Below, piece after piece: positions 15,264-25,213 of a stretch of 64,000 nucleotides of DNA. The notes below the pieces were generated by a model. It had not been told where the DNA came from, searched no databases, and worked only from the letters and a program-made list of their open reading frames with translations. The stretch comes from Mediannikoviicoccus sp037890055. GTDB lineage: Bacteria > Bacillota > Clostridia > Tissierellales > Peptoniphilaceae. The DNA is taken from assembly GCA_037890055.1 (NCBI GenBank), contig JBBKBD010000009.1; one strand, 5' to 3'. How positions within the stretch are numbered: the first letter of the stretch is position 1; each line of letters starts with the position of its first letter. The position numbers and the translations under genes were made by a program.

Positions 15264-16991
15264 TCATTTTTTATTAATATCTACGTATTCATCAAAGGCG
15301 TCTTCACCAATATTTTCAATCTCTTTAGGTATATAAACTTCGAAGATTCCATTGTAGGAAAAAGCTTTAGCTCCTATAGATTTTATACTCCATGGTAGGT
15401 TAAGAATTCCTATCTTATTAAAACTAAAAGCCCCTTCTCCTATAGATTTTACACTATTAGGTATTGTAAGGGTTTCAATTTTATTATCCCAAAAAGCGTC
15501 TTCTTCAATTTCTTCAACTCCCATGGGAATATTTATTTTTTCAATACCTCTATCACTAAAAGAATCGAAGCCAATAATTTTGACTGGAATTCCTTCAATT
15601 TTTTTTGGTATTGTTATTTCTTTGCTAGAGCCTAAATATTTAACTATAGTTCCAGTATTTCTATCAAAGTCAAATTCGGATGGAGGTGTTTCAGAGATTT
15701 TGTTATTTTTATTATGTCTACCTTCCTTATTTTCTAGGATTTTCTTAATTTTGAAATCTACATCAGGATCAAAAGCCTGGTCCCCAAACCCATAAATGGA
15801 TTCAGGAAGATAAACCTCCTTGAGTTTATTTGATTCAAAGGCAGAGCCGCCTAGAGATTTTAAGTTTTCAGGAAGGTGGAGGTTTTCTATTTTATTCTCA
15901 GAAAAAGCAGAGTATCCAATGTATTCAATTCCATCAGGTAGATTTAAGTCCCTGATTTTATTATTCTTAAAAATACAGCATCCAATATATTCAATTCCAT
16001 AAGGCAGAGTCAAGTCGCTAATCTGATTGTTTTTAAAAGCAGAATTTTCAATATATTTTAAATTTTCAGGCAAGTGTAGGCACTCTATTTTGTTATCCTC
16101 AAAAGCCCACGCTCCAATTTCTTCAATTCTATCAGGCAGAGTTAAGTCCCTGATTTGATTGATTTGGAAGACGTGTTCTCCAATAAATTTTATGCCTTTA
16201 GGCAGGTGGATTTTTTCAATTTTATTATTTTTAAAAGCCCCTTCTCCAATGTGTTCAACCCAATCAGGTAGATATAATTCACTGATTTTATTATTATTAA
16301 AAGCATACCATCCGATAGATTCAATTCCATCAGGCAAAGTTAAATCCCTGATTTGATTGATTCGGAAGGCATGTCCTCCAATAGATTTTAAGCTTTCAGG
16401 CAGGTGGAGTATTTCTATCTTATTATTATAAAAAGCTTCTTCTCTAATTTCTTCAATCCCAAAGGGAATATTTATTATCTCAATGCCAATATCATTAAAA
16501 GAACTGGGACCAATAATTTTGACTGGGACTCCATCGATTTTTTCAGGTATTATTATTTCCTTGCTAGTTCCTAAATATTTAACTATAGTTCCAGTATTTT
16601 TATCAAATTCAAATTCAGATGAAGGTGTTTCAGGGATTTCGGTGTTTTTATTTTTATCTAGGTCTAGACCTAGGCTTAATATGATAATTTCCAGAGTATT
16701 CCTAAAGGCGTCCTTATTAAGATGGAGAGGTAGATTATAAATTATATCATTTACTAATAGTTTTCTATCATTTATATCCAAAGACTCTAGTGTCTTAATT
16801 TGAATTAGAATATTTTCTTTTTCTAAAAGCCTTATTATAGAATACTCTTCAATACTTGGACCTAGGTCTAGGACATAGGCAGATAGGCTGCCAGAGAAAA
16901 AAACTTCTTTCCCAAAGTTTTTGTAAATATATTCCAGACATGATCCTAGCTCTCTAAATGTATCGGGTTTTTCATTAAATTTGTTTGTCAT
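15264..16991 (-). CDS. Cytosolic BspA-type leucine-rich-repeat protein 1
   Basis: A 575-residue protein without signal peptide or membrane segment. Residues 1-115 form a helical domain (EYIYKNFGKEVFFSG, AYVLDLGPSIEEYSIIRLL) shared with the next two genes. A cap with EFEFDKNTGTIVKYLG follows, then tandem 23-residue LRR_5/BspA repeats, a linker and second cap at about 430-480, and a few final repeats. The pattern alternates IExLxLPxSLKSIGxxAF and IRDLTLPDGIExIGxxAF. BspA repeats are usually on surface proteins; a cytosolic set beside kinase and phosphatase genes suggests intracellular recognition. Ribosome-binding site AGAGGAT. Function is inferred, not known. Confidence 0.85.
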   Translation of the reverse strand: MTNKFNEKPDTFRELGSCLEYIYKNFGKEVFFSGSLSAYVLDLGPSIEEYSIIRLLEKENILIQIKTLESLDINDRKLLVNDIIYNLPLHLNKDAFRNTLEIIILSLGLDLDKNKNTEIPETPSSEFEFDKNTGTIVKYLGTSKEIIIPEKIDGVPVKIIGPSSFNDIGIEIINIPFGIEEIREEAFYNNKIEILHLPESLKSIGGHAFRINQIRDLTLPDGIESIGWYAFNNNKISELYLPDWVEHIGEGAFKNNKIEKIHLPKGIKFIGEHVFQINQIRDLTLPDRIEEIGAWAFEDNKIECLHLPENLKYIENSAFKNNQISDLTLPYGIEYIGCCIFKNNKIRDLNLPDGIEYIGYSAFSENKIENLHLPENLKSLGGSAFESNKLKEVYLPESIYGFGDQAFDPDVDFKIKKILENKEGRHNKNNKISETPPSEFDFDRNTGTIVKYLGSSKEITIPKKIEGIPVKIIGFDSFSDRGIEKINIPMGVEEIEEDAFWDNKIETLTIPNSVKSIGEGAFSFNKIGILNLPWSIKSIGAKAFSYNGIFEVYIPKEIENIGEDAFDEYVDINKK

Positions 16992-17075
16992 CCTATCCTC
17001 TTTTCTATTTTAATAATATTAAAATTTTTAGAAGTATTAATTGCTAACAATAAATGGGAATAATTCTAATTCAAT

Positions 17076-18426
17076 TTACCAAAAAATCTTATTAAAAAAT
17101 GATTTCTTTTTTAATTTCACAAAAGGATCAAAAGCCTTGTCCGCAAACCAATAAATGGATTCAGGAAGATAAACCTCTTTGATGTTATTATCAATAAAAG
17201 CACCATCCCCGATAAACTCAATTTCATCAGGCAAGCTTAACTTGTGGATTCGATTATTCTCGAAAGCAAACTTATCAATAAACCTTAGATTTTTAGGCAG
17301 ACTAAGATGCTCTATTTGGTTGTAAATAAAAGCGCATTCTCCAATGGATATGACTTTATCAGGCAAGGTCAATTCATTCAACTTATTACTATCGAAAGCC
17401 CAGCCCTCAATTAATTTTAAGTTTTTAGGTAGAGTCAGTTTTTCTATATTGTTTTCAACAAAGGCAGCTTTTCCAATACTTTCAATATTATCAGGTAAAG
17501 TTAATTCGCTGATTTGATTATCGTAGAAAACAGTTTCTTCAATAGAATTTAAATTTTTAGGCAGACTTAACTTTTCTATCATGTTTTCAGAAAAAGCATT
17601 CTCTCCAATATGTTCAATGCTATCAGGCAAACTCAATTCGCTTATTTGATTACTATTGAAAGCGGAAGAAAGCGGACTCTCCAATGTATTTTAAGCTATT
17701 GGGCAGGTTAAAACTATCTATCTTATTTTCAGCAAAAGCGCAGTCTCCAATATATTCAATACCTTCAGATAGTTTAAGCTTTTTGATTTGATTAAGGGAA
17801 AATGCCATTTCGTCAATTGCTTTTAGGGATTTGGGGAAATCAATAATTTCTATATTGTTACCAGCGAAAGCATAACCCTTTATATATTCAATACCGTCAG
17901 GTAAAGTGAGCTTACCAATTTCCATATTAGTAAAAGCAAAGTCGCCAATAATTTTGACTGGGACTCCATCGATTTTTTCAGGTATTATTATTTCCTTGCT
18001 AGTTCCTAAATATTTAACTATAGTTCCAGTATTTTTATCAAATTCAAATTCAGATGAAGGTGTTTCAGGGATTTCGGTGTTTTTATTTCCATCAAGGTCT
18101 ACACCTAGGCTTAAAATGATAATCTCCAGAGTGCTTTTAAAGGCGTCCTTATTTAGGTGGATAGGGAGCTTGTAAATTATATCGTTTAATAGTAGGTTTC
18201 TATCATTTATATCCAAAGACTCTATTGTTTCGATTTGATTTAGGATATTTTCTTTTTCTAAAAATCTTATTACAGAATACTCTTCAATACTTGGACCTAG
18301 GTCTAGGACATAGGCAGATAGTCTACCAGAGAAAAAAACTTCTCTCCCAAAATTATTGTAAATATATTCTAGGCATGGTTTTAGCTCTCTAAATGTATCG
18401 GTTTTTTTATTAAATTTGTCTGTCAT
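17076..18426 (-). pseudogene. Leucine-rich-repeat protein 2, split by a 10-bp tandem duplication
   Basis: The N-terminal part (from 18426) has the same helical domain, cap and LRR units as its neighbours and stops after ESAFFRFQ. The C-terminal part (to 17076) continues the LRRs and ends KKKSFFNKIFW like protein 3. The break is explained by GAAAGCGGA occurring twice, at 17658-17666 and 17668-17676 on the plus strand. Removing one 10-bp unit joins the parts into one frame of about 447 codons. This is a real sequence duplication rather than a homopolymer artefact and could be a reversible switch. The downstream part could be translated separately only from an internal ATG at 17684. Confidence 0.85.
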
Positions 18427-18501
18427 ACTATCCTCTTTTCAATTTTAAGATTATTATAAATTTTAGAAAGATCTATTTGTTAACAGTTAATAGAAATAAT
18501 T

Positions 18502-21021
18502 CTAAATCAATTTACCAAAAATCTTATTAAAGAATGATTTCTTTTTTATTTTCACATCAGGATCAAAAGCCTTGTCCACAAACCCATAAATAGATTCAGG
18601 AAGATAAACCTCCGTGAGCGTATTTGATTTAAAAGCATCCTCGCCAATAAATTCAACACCATCAGGCAGAGTTAAGTTGCTGATCTGATTTTTCTCAAAA
18701 GCACCAAATTCAATAGATTTCAAACTCTCTGGTAGGTGGAGGTTTTCTATCTTATTATTATTAAAAGCATACTTTCCAATAAATTCAACTCCTTCAGTTA
18801 TAATCAATTCGCTGATCTTATTGTTCATAAAAGAACCAAATTCAATAAATTTCAAGCTTTTAGGCAAGTGTAAGCGCTCTATTTTATTATATGAAAAAGT
18901 TGATGTTTTGATAGATTCAATACCATCAGGCAAAGTCAAGTCCCTGATTTGATTGTTCCTAAAAGCAGAACCTCTAATAGATTTTAAGCTATTAGGTAGC
19001 AACAATGTTTCAATTTTGTTATTAGAAAATGCCCTTTTTCTAATTTCTTCAATTCCCATTGGAATATTTATTTTTTCAATTCCAATATCTTTAAAAGAAT
19101 CGGAACCAATAATTTTGACTGGGATTCCCTGGATTTTTTCAGGTATTGTAATTTCCTTGCTAGCACCTAAATATTTAACTATGGTTCTAGTATTTTTATC
19201 AAAGTCAAATTCTGGTGGAGCTACTTCAGCGATTTTTGTGTTTTTATTTTGATTACCCTCGTTATTTTCTAGCGTTTTCTTAACTTTTGTATATACTTCA
19301 CTATCAAAAGCACCGTTCCCAAACTCATAAATGGATTCAGGAAGATAAACCTCCTTGAGTTTATTTGATTTAAAAGCACCCTCTCCAATAGATTTTAAGC
19401 TCCCAGAGAGGTTCAAATTTTCTATTTTATTGTTAGAAAAAGCATACTTTCCAATAGATTCAACTCCATCAGGTAGATTTAATTTTCTAATCTGATTATC
19501 ACTGAAAGCTGAGTATTTTATAGATTTTAAACTCTTAGGCAAAAGCAAGTGCTCTATTATGTTATTTGAAAAAGTAGACTTTTCAATATATTCGACTCCA
19601 CTAGGTAGAGTTAATTCACTAATTTGATTGTCAATAAAAGCAAATCCTTCAATAGATTTTAAGCTTTCAGGTAAGTGTAGGTGCTCTATTTTGTTATTAG
19701 AAAAAGCATACTTTCCAATAAATTTAACACCATCAGGTAGATTTAAGTCTCTGATTTGATTATGGCTGAAAACAGATTTTCCAATAGATTTTAAGCTATT
19801 AGGCAGCAACAATGTTTCTATTTTATTATAAGAAAAAGCAGATACTCTAATATATTCAACCCCATAAGGTAGATTTAATTCGCTTATTTGATTATCGCTG
19901 AAGGCCGCTCGTTCGATAGATTTCAAGCTATTAGGTAGCAACAATGCTTCTATTTTATTATAAGAAAAAGCAGACTTTCCTATATATTCGATTCCATCAG
20001 GCAGAGTTAAGTCCCTGATTTGATTACTCTTGAAAGCATCATCTCCAATAGATTTTAAGCTATTAGGTAGCAACAATGTTTCTATTTTGTTATTAGAAAA
20101 AGTTGCTGATTTAATATTTTTAATTCCATCAGGTAGAGTTAAGTTCCTGATTTGGTTGTCCTCAAAAGCATGTCCTTCGATAGATTTTAAGCTTTCAGGT
20201 AAGTGTAGGCGCTCTATTTTGTTATTAGAAAAAGCAGAGTATCCAATAGATACAATTCGATTAGGGAGAGTCAGTTCATTGATTTTATTATCACGGAAAA
20301 CATGTCCTCCAATAGATTTTAAGCTTTCAGGCAGGTGCAGTTTTTCTATTTTATTATGAGAAAAAGCCGATGATCTAATATATTCGATTCCATCAGGCAA
20401 ATCTAATTCGCTGATTTGATTATTACTAAATGCTAAATTCCCAATAGATTTTACACTATTAGGTATAGTAAGGGTTTCAATTTGATTATTCTCGAAAGCC
20501 CAAGATCCAATCTTTTCAATTCCAAAGGGGATATTTATTTTCTCAATGTCAATATTTTTAAAAGAAGAATTACCAATAATTTTGACTGAGACTCCCTGGA
20601 TTCTTTTAGGTATTGTTATTTCCTTGCTAGCACCTAAATACTTAACTATGGTTCCAGCATTTTTATCAAATTCAAATTCTGATGGTGGTATGGTATTCTT
20701 TCCATCAAGATCTAGACCTAGGCTCAATACGATAATTTCTAGAGTACTTCTAAAGATGTCCTTATTTAGGTGGATAGGGAGCTTGTAAATTATATCGTTT
20801 ACTAGGAGATTTCTTTCATTTATATCTAAAGATCCTATTGTTTCGATTTGATTTAAGATGTTTTTTTCTTCTAAAAGTCTTATTACAGAATACTCTTCAA
20901 TACTTGGACCTAGGTCTAGGACATAGGCAGATAGTTTACCAGAGAAAAAAACTTCTTCCCCAAAGTTATTGTAAATATATTCTAGACACGGTTCTAGTTC
21001 TTTAAACCTATTTGCTTTCAT
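18502..21021 (-). CDS. Cytosolic BspA-type leucine-rich-repeat protein 3
   Basis: An 839-residue protein, the longest of the three paralogues. It has the helical N-terminal domain (residues 1-110), a first cap and long array of 23-residue repeats, a second cap near residue 600 (EFDFDKNTRTIVKYLG) with more repeats, and the basic ending KKKSFFNKIFGKLI. There is no signal peptide. The start at 21021 is chosen over an upstream ATG at 21081 because GGAGG precedes it and its N-terminus aligns with the paralogues. It is divergent from the kinase operon across a 316-bp region. Tandem paralogues of different repeat number suggest diversification of binding surfaces. Confidence 0.87.
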   Translation of the reverse strand: MKANRFKELEPCLEYIYNNFGEEVFFSGKLSAYVLDLGPSIEEYSVIRLLEEKNILNQIETIGSLDINERNLLVNDIIYKLPIHLNKDIFRSTLEIIVLSLGLDLDGKNTIPPSEFEFDKNAGTIVKYLGASKEITIPKRIQGVSVKIIGNSSFKNIDIEKINIPFGIEKIGSWAFENNQIETLTIPNSVKSIGNLAFSNNQISELDLPDGIEYIRSSAFSHNKIEKLHLPESLKSIGGHVFRDNKINELTLPNRIVSIGYSAFSNNKIERLHLPESLKSIEGHAFEDNQIRNLTLPDGIKNIKSATFSNNKIETLLLPNSLKSIGDDAFKSNQIRDLTLPDGIEYIGKSAFSYNKIEALLLPNSLKSIERAAFSDNQISELNLPYGVEYIRVSAFSYNKIETLLLPNSLKSIGKSVFSHNQIRDLNLPDGVKFIGKYAFSNNKIEHLHLPESLKSIEGFAFIDNQISELTLPSGVEYIEKSTFSNNIIEHLLLPKSLKSIKYSAFSDNQIRKLNLPDGVESIGKYAFSNNKIENLNLSGSLKSIGEGAFKSNKLKEVYLPESIYEFGNGAFDSEVYTKVKKTLENNEGNQNKNTKIAEVAPPEFDFDKNTRTIVKYLGASKEITIPEKIQGIPVKIIGSDSFKDIGIEKINIPMGIEEIRKRAFSNNKIETLLLPNSLKSIRGSAFRNNQIRDLTLPDGIESIKTSTFSYNKIERLHLPKSLKFIEFGSFMNNKISELIITEGVEFIGKYAFNNNKIENLHLPESLKSIEFGAFEKNQISNLTLPDGVEFIGEDAFKSNTLTEVYLPESIYGFVDKAFDPDVKIKKKSFFNKIFGKLI
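18560..20520. repeat. Tandem 69-bp/138-bp coding repeats of LRR gene 3
   Basis: The DNA repeats with a 69-bp period (23 codons), and alternate units resemble each other more, giving a 138-bp higher-order period. Spacers containing GATTTTAAGCT recur along the minus-strand gene. Such arrays recombine readily and could change repeat number. Confidence 0.75.
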
Positions 21022-21337
21022 CTCTTTATTCCTCCGAATTTTAGGGCAAGAAAAATAGTTCCTGTTTTGTCCCTGGATCATATTTATTTATATTATTATA
21101 TCAAAGAGCTGGATAGTTTACTAAAATATTGGGTGATAGAATTCAGTGCTTATTATAATTTCATCAGAATCTCATATAAAAGACTAATTGATTAAAAATT
21201 TGAAATGTTATATAATATTTGTCAAATGGTAGGTATATAATTAAATTAATTTGTAAATTTTAAATTGATTTTAATTAAATATTACAGTGTGGATTTTTTT
21301 GTATATATCTTATAAAAACTCGTTGCTAGGAGGGAAA
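21022..21337. promoter_or_regulatory. Divergent intergenic region, with promoter of the kinase operon
   Basis: Between LRR gene 3 (minus) and the kinase (plus). On the plus strand TTGATT (21188-21193) and TATAAT (21211-21216) are 17 bp apart, giving a leader of about 115 bases. Otherwise AT-rich; no further gene or clear operator is seen. Confidence 0.55.
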
Positions 21338-22639
21338 ATGGACAAATTAAAAAATGGGCAAGTACTCCGTACTGATAAAGATGTCAGTGTGACGGTAAAA
21401 AAAGAGCTGGGATCTGGTGGTCAGGGTACTGTATACCTAGTAGATTATGATGGCAAAGATATGGCCTTAAAATGGTTCAAGAAATCTACTATTTCAAATG
21501 GAAGAAAGTTTTATGACAACTTGCAAAATAATATAAAAAATCCTAGTCCTGGTGAGGGATTTTTATGGCCAAAAGATTTGACCCAATATGATTCAGAAGA
21601 CAAAGAAGCTAGTTTTGGCTATATCATGGATTTAAAACCTGATTCTTATGATGATTTTTCTGAATATCTATTGGGAAAGAAAACCTTCTCATCCATAGAG
21701 GCGCTTATAAATACAGGTCTAAATATTACCGAATGTTTTATGCTTTTACACAGGGCAGGTTATAACTACCAAGACCTTAATGATGGAAACTTTTTTATAA
21801 ACTTTGATACTGGTGATGTTTTAATTTGTGATAATGACAATGTTATGGGCCATGGCTATAACTCAGGGGTAATGGGAAAGCCAAGGTATATGGCGCCAGA
21901 AGTTGTAGTTGGAAAAAAACCACCAGATAAACAAACGGATAGGTATTCACTATCAGTAATTTTGTTTTTGTTATTTTTTGCAAACCACCCACTAGAGGGA
22001 AAGGCCTCTTTATTAGATTTAACTACAGAAGAAGATGAGATTAATATTTATGGGAAAAATCCGATTTTTATAATGGATCCTAAAAATTTCTCTAATAGGC
22101 CAGACCCAGCCATACACAAAAACGTAGGCAGAAAATGGGGAGCATATCCTGAATTCTTTAGGCAGGCCTTTATAGATGAGTTTTCACAAGATAAGTTATT
22201 GATGAAGGCCAATAGAAGGCTTGAGAGTGAGTGGCTAGATATATTGATGAAGCTAAGAACAGACCTTATCACTTGCTCATGTGGCAGGGATTCATTTGTT
22301 GATTATAGTGGCAATGGAGTATGCTCTTGTGGCAATAAACTAAAGGTACCACTTAAATTAGAAATCAATAATATAAAAATCCCGGTATATCCAGGTGTAA
22401 AACTTTACAAATACCATACAAGCGATACTAGCGAGGACTATAAAACTGTTACAGGCGAAGTTGTTAGAGCAAAAAACAATCCAAAACAACTTGGACTTCA
22501 TAATAAGTCTGGTTCTGCTTGGTATCTAAAGTATGAAGGCATGGAACAAAGGTCTCTAGAAGATAAAAAGGTAGCAAGAATTGTGACTAACTTAGAGGTT
22601 GACTTTGACGGTGGAAGAAAAGGAATATTTAATAAATAA
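21338..22639 (+). CDS. Ser/Thr protein kinase with zinc ribbon and FHA-like tail
   Basis: A 433-residue protein. The kinase domain has a glycine loop GSGGQGTVY (25-33), Lys45 in ALKW, a catalytic loop YQDLNDGN (Asp146, Asn151; HRD replaced by YQD), metal-binding DND (165-167) in place of DFG, and APE (186-188). A four-cysteine ribbon follows (Cys313, 315, 329, 331), then a beta-rich end with LGLHNKSGSAWYL that looks FHA-like. This layout matches kinases of TerY-P triads (kinase, vWA, PP2C). ATG 21338 has AGGAGGG ahead of it; an upstream in-frame ATG at 21287 has none. The kinase call is firm; the FHA-like call is tentative. Confidence 0.88.
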   Translation: MDKLKNGQVLRTDKDVSVTVKKELGSGGQGTVYLVDYDGKDMALKWFKKSTISNGRKFYDNLQNNIKNPSPGEGFLWPKDLTQYDSEDKEASFGYIMDLKPDSYDDFSEYLLGKKTFSSIEALINTGLNITECFMLLHRAGYNYQDLNDGNFFINFDTGDVLICDNDNVMGHGYNSGVMGKPRYMAPEVVVGKKPPDKQTDRYSLSVILFLLFFANHPLEGKASLLDLTTEEDEINIYGKNPIFIMDPKNFSNRPDPAIHKNVGRKWGAYPEFFRQAFIDEFSQDKLLMKANRRLESEWLDILMKLRTDLITCSCGRDSFVDYSGNGVCSCGNKLKVPLKLEINNIKIPVYPGVKLYKYHTSDTSEDYKTVTGEVVRAKNNPKQLGLHNKSGSAWYLKYEGMEQRSLEDKKVARIVTNLEVDFDGGRKGIFNK

Positions 22640-22650
22640 GGAGAAAAATT

Positions 22651-23400
22651 ATGGATGATTTTTTACTCAATGAAGAAATACCTAGAAAGATGATGGTTCT
22701 ATTTTTTTTAATAGACACCTCGGGATCGATGGACGGTACAAAGATAGGAGAGGTTAACTCAGCAATTGAAGAAATACTTCCTGAGTTGGCAGACATTTCT
22801 GATTCCAATCCTGATGCAGAAGTCAAGTTGGCTATACTTTCATTTGATAATGAGGTACGATGGATAACTCCTGAAACAGGTCCAGTAGACCCGGCTGTCT
22901 ATGTGTGGAGAGACTTAGATGCCTTTGGACTTACAAATATGGGAGCAGCCTTTGAGGAGCTAGAATCAAAACTACATGCTGACAAGTTTATGAAATCAGC
23001 AACATCCTCCTACGCCCCAGTTATATTTTTGATGTCTGATGGAGTTCCAACAGATGGAGATGAAAAATTCCTATCAGGGCTAAATAAATTAAAGGCTAAT
23101 AAATGGTTCAAATCAGGTATAAAGGTAGCTCTTGGTATAGGAGAAAAAGCGGACCTTGATGTCCTAGAGTCCTTTACTGGTAACAGAGAAGCTGTGCTTC
23201 AAACAAATAATGTCAAACACTTAAAGTCTATGATACAATTCGTGTCTGTAACTTCATCACAAATAGCTAGCCAATCTGTATCTGGCGGTATAAAGGAAGA
23301 TGGCACTGTCAAAACAAAACAAGAACAAATCCAAGAGCAAATCCAGGATTTTGTTACAGACAACCTAGATGGTCTAGATGACGATGAATGGGATATCTAA
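22651..23400 (+). CDS. TerY-like von Willebrand factor A protein
   Basis: A 249-residue cytosolic vWA-domain protein. The MIDAS metal site is complete: DTSGSMDG (22-29), a Thr in LTNMG and Asp in MSDGVPTDG. The last 40 residues are Gln- and Asp-rich. TerY-type vWA proteins act with a kinase and a PP2C phosphatase in the TerY-P triad, where phosphorylation of or around the vWA protein is thought to be the switch. It lies 11 bases after the kinase and runs up to or into the phosphatase gene, which fits one functional unit. Confidence 0.88.
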   Translation: MDDFLLNEEIPRKMMVLFFLIDTSGSMDGTKIGEVNSAIEEILPELADISDSNPDAEVKLAILSFDNEVRWITPETGPVDPAVYVWRDLDAFGLTNMGAAFEELESKLHADKFMKSATSSYAPVIFLMSDGVPTDGDEKFLSGLNKLKANKWFKSGIKVALGIGEKADLDVLESFTGNREAVLQTNNVKHLKSMIQFVSVTSSQIASQSVSGGIKEDGTVKTKQEQIQEQIQDFVTDNLDGLDDDEWDI

Positions 23401-23405
23401 AAGCT

Positions 23406-25193
23406 ATGGCTGGGTTCTATTCATATTCCTATACAACTTTAGGAGGAAGTCATAAGAAAAGAAACAAACCATGCCAAGACTCTTCATCTGATTATACATG
23501 TGATGAATTCGCTATAATAGCTGTATCTGATGGCCATGGATCATCCAAGCATTTTAGGTCAGATATAGGGTCTGAGTTTGCAGTAAAGGCTAGTATAGAC
23601 GAAGTGAGGAAACTAATTGAAAATGATTTTGAACTTGCAAACTTCAAAGAAAATTCTTCTAAAATAATTGAAGAGCTCATAGGAGCTGTATATAAAAGAT
23701 GGATAGATGATATATCAAACCATATGACAGAAAATCCTTTTACTGAGGAGGAAATACCAAAAGACCTAGACAAGTCTACAAGAGAAAAGTTTTTTGGGAC
23801 TCTTTATCCAAACTATTATATTTCAGCCTATGGTGCAACCCTCATGCTAGGTCTAATGGCAGATGAATATTACTTTGCCTTTCACATAGGTGATGGCAAG
23901 GCTGTGTTTTTGTATGAAGATGGAAAGATAGACCAATCCATACCTTGGGATGAGGCTTGCTATATAAATGTAACCACATCATTATCTGATTCAAATGCTG
24001 TAGATAATTTTAGATATTGTTATGGATATAAGACTGATGGTGAAAAATTTGTAGAAGTTGGAGTAGAAAAAAACGGAAAAACTAAAAAAGCCCAAAGTGT
24101 AATTGATAATTTGCTTTCAAATGATAATCAAGGCCCAGTGTCTATAGAAAATGTACCAGAAGGTAAAAATAGAAAAAAAACTGAAAATATAAAACCAAGA
24201 CTTATGGCTATTTTTATGGGCTCTGACGGAGTTGATGACTCCTATAGGGTCGGAGACAATGAAAAAAGCCTGAAGAATCTTTATAGGAATGTCTATTTGA
24301 CCTTGATGAAAAAAGAAAAAATTGATGAAGCGAAAGAATCAATATACCAGGTTGCTGATAAATTTGCTGAGTCAGGTAGTCAAGATGATGTTTCTATGGC
24401 GGGCTTGGTTAGGGTTGAAAAAAATGATGAATTGATAGATCTTTTTCATAAGCAATACCTAGAGGCAAGACAGGCTAAAGATTTAGAAAGAAAAAATGAA
24501 GAGCTGGAAGTAAAGTCTTATCATCTTTCTCAACTAGAAGGCCTTTATAATGAGAAAAACTCTGAATATACCAAAAGCAAAGATGCTTTAAATAGAAATA
24601 TTGAGGATAACACAATAAAAATCAGAGAAATAAAAGAGTCATATAGGAACTTTGTCAAAAAAAATGAAAAAGATAAGGCTCAAGAGTGGGAAAAATATAA
24701 TGATTTTCTATTAAAGATGTCTGAACAAATCAAAGAAAAAAATCGAGAAATAGAAAAATATAAACAAGAAAAAGACCAAGAAGTAGATGACGGTCAAAAA
24801 GCCTTAGAGATAAAATATTTTGACGGTGGAGATATTCTAAGCCTAAAGGTACTAGCGGGTCTAAGCAAGTATAAAAGCTCTAATTTGTTCTATATTTCAC
24901 CAGACGAAAAAAGATATAAGAAAAACATGAAGGCCATTACCGCCTACAATAAAAAAATAAAAAAAAGAAAAGATGCTTATGATTCTAAAGTAGAAGAATT
25001 GGAGGAAAAAGACAATGCCTTTCGAAAAAACTCTGAAGAAAAGATTTCAGACCTAAAAGAAGAACAAGATAAAGCTAAGGAAAAATTAAGCTTACTTATG
25101 GAAAATGAAGCTAAAGATATAGAGGCTCTAGAAGAAAAAATAAATAAGCTTAAAGATGAAATAGCGACTTTGAGAGTTACATCAGAAAATTAG
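23406..25193 (+). CDS. PP2C-family Ser/Thr phosphatase with coiled-coil tail
   Basis: About 595 residues. The first 340 are a PP2C domain: the N-terminal GGSHKKRNKPCQDSS, metal-binding DGHGSS, a central FHIGDGKAVF, and SDGVDD and QDDVS motifs supplying the other metal-binding aspartates. Residues about 345-595 are almost wholly charged coiled coil (Lys/Glu/Asp-rich heptads). A tail of this kind is unusual and suggests a scaffold or partner-sensing rod. The ATG at 23406 gives the usual family N-terminus; an in-frame ATG at 23388 overlaps the vWA gene and neither has a strong ribosome-binding site. Confidence 0.87.
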   Translation: MAGFYSYSYTTLGGSHKKRNKPCQDSSSDYTCDEFAIIAVSDGHGSSKHFRSDIGSEFAVKASIDEVRKLIENDFELANFKENSSKIIEELIGAVYKRWIDDISNHMTENPFTEEEIPKDLDKSTREKFFGTLYPNYYISAYGATLMLGLMADEYYFAFHIGDGKAVFLYEDGKIDQSIPWDEACYINVTTSLSDSNAVDNFRYCYGYKTDGEKFVEVGVEKNGKTKKAQSVIDNLLSNDNQGPVSIENVPEGKNRKKTENIKPRLMAIFMGSDGVDDSYRVGDNEKSLKNLYRNVYLTLMKKEKIDEAKESIYQVADKFAESGSQDDVSMAGLVRVEKNDELIDLFHKQYLEARQAKDLERKNEELEVKSYHLSQLEGLYNEKNSEYTKSKDALNRNIEDNTIKIREIKESYRNFVKKNEKDKAQEWEKYNDFLLKMSEQIKEKNREIEKYKQEKDQEVDDGQKALEIKYFDGGDILSLKVLAGLSKYKSSNLFYISPDEKRYKKNMKAITAYNKKIKKRKDAYDSKVEELEEKDNAFRKNSEEKISDLKEEQDKAKEKLSLLMENEAKDIEALEEKINKLKDEIATLRVTSEN

Positions 25194-25213
25194 AAAAAAT
25201 TATAGGGGTTATT

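Noticed and set aside
18560..20520. Regularly spaced DNA repeats suggestive of a CRISPR array
   Set aside because: The period is 69 or 138 bp, the repeats translate in one frame to LRR units, and there are no invariant repeats with unique spacers.
15523..20788. Several plus-strand ORFs of 60-109 codons opposite the LRR genes
   Set aside because: They are mirror frames of the repetitive LRR coding sequence with no ribosome-binding sites and repeat-derived composition.
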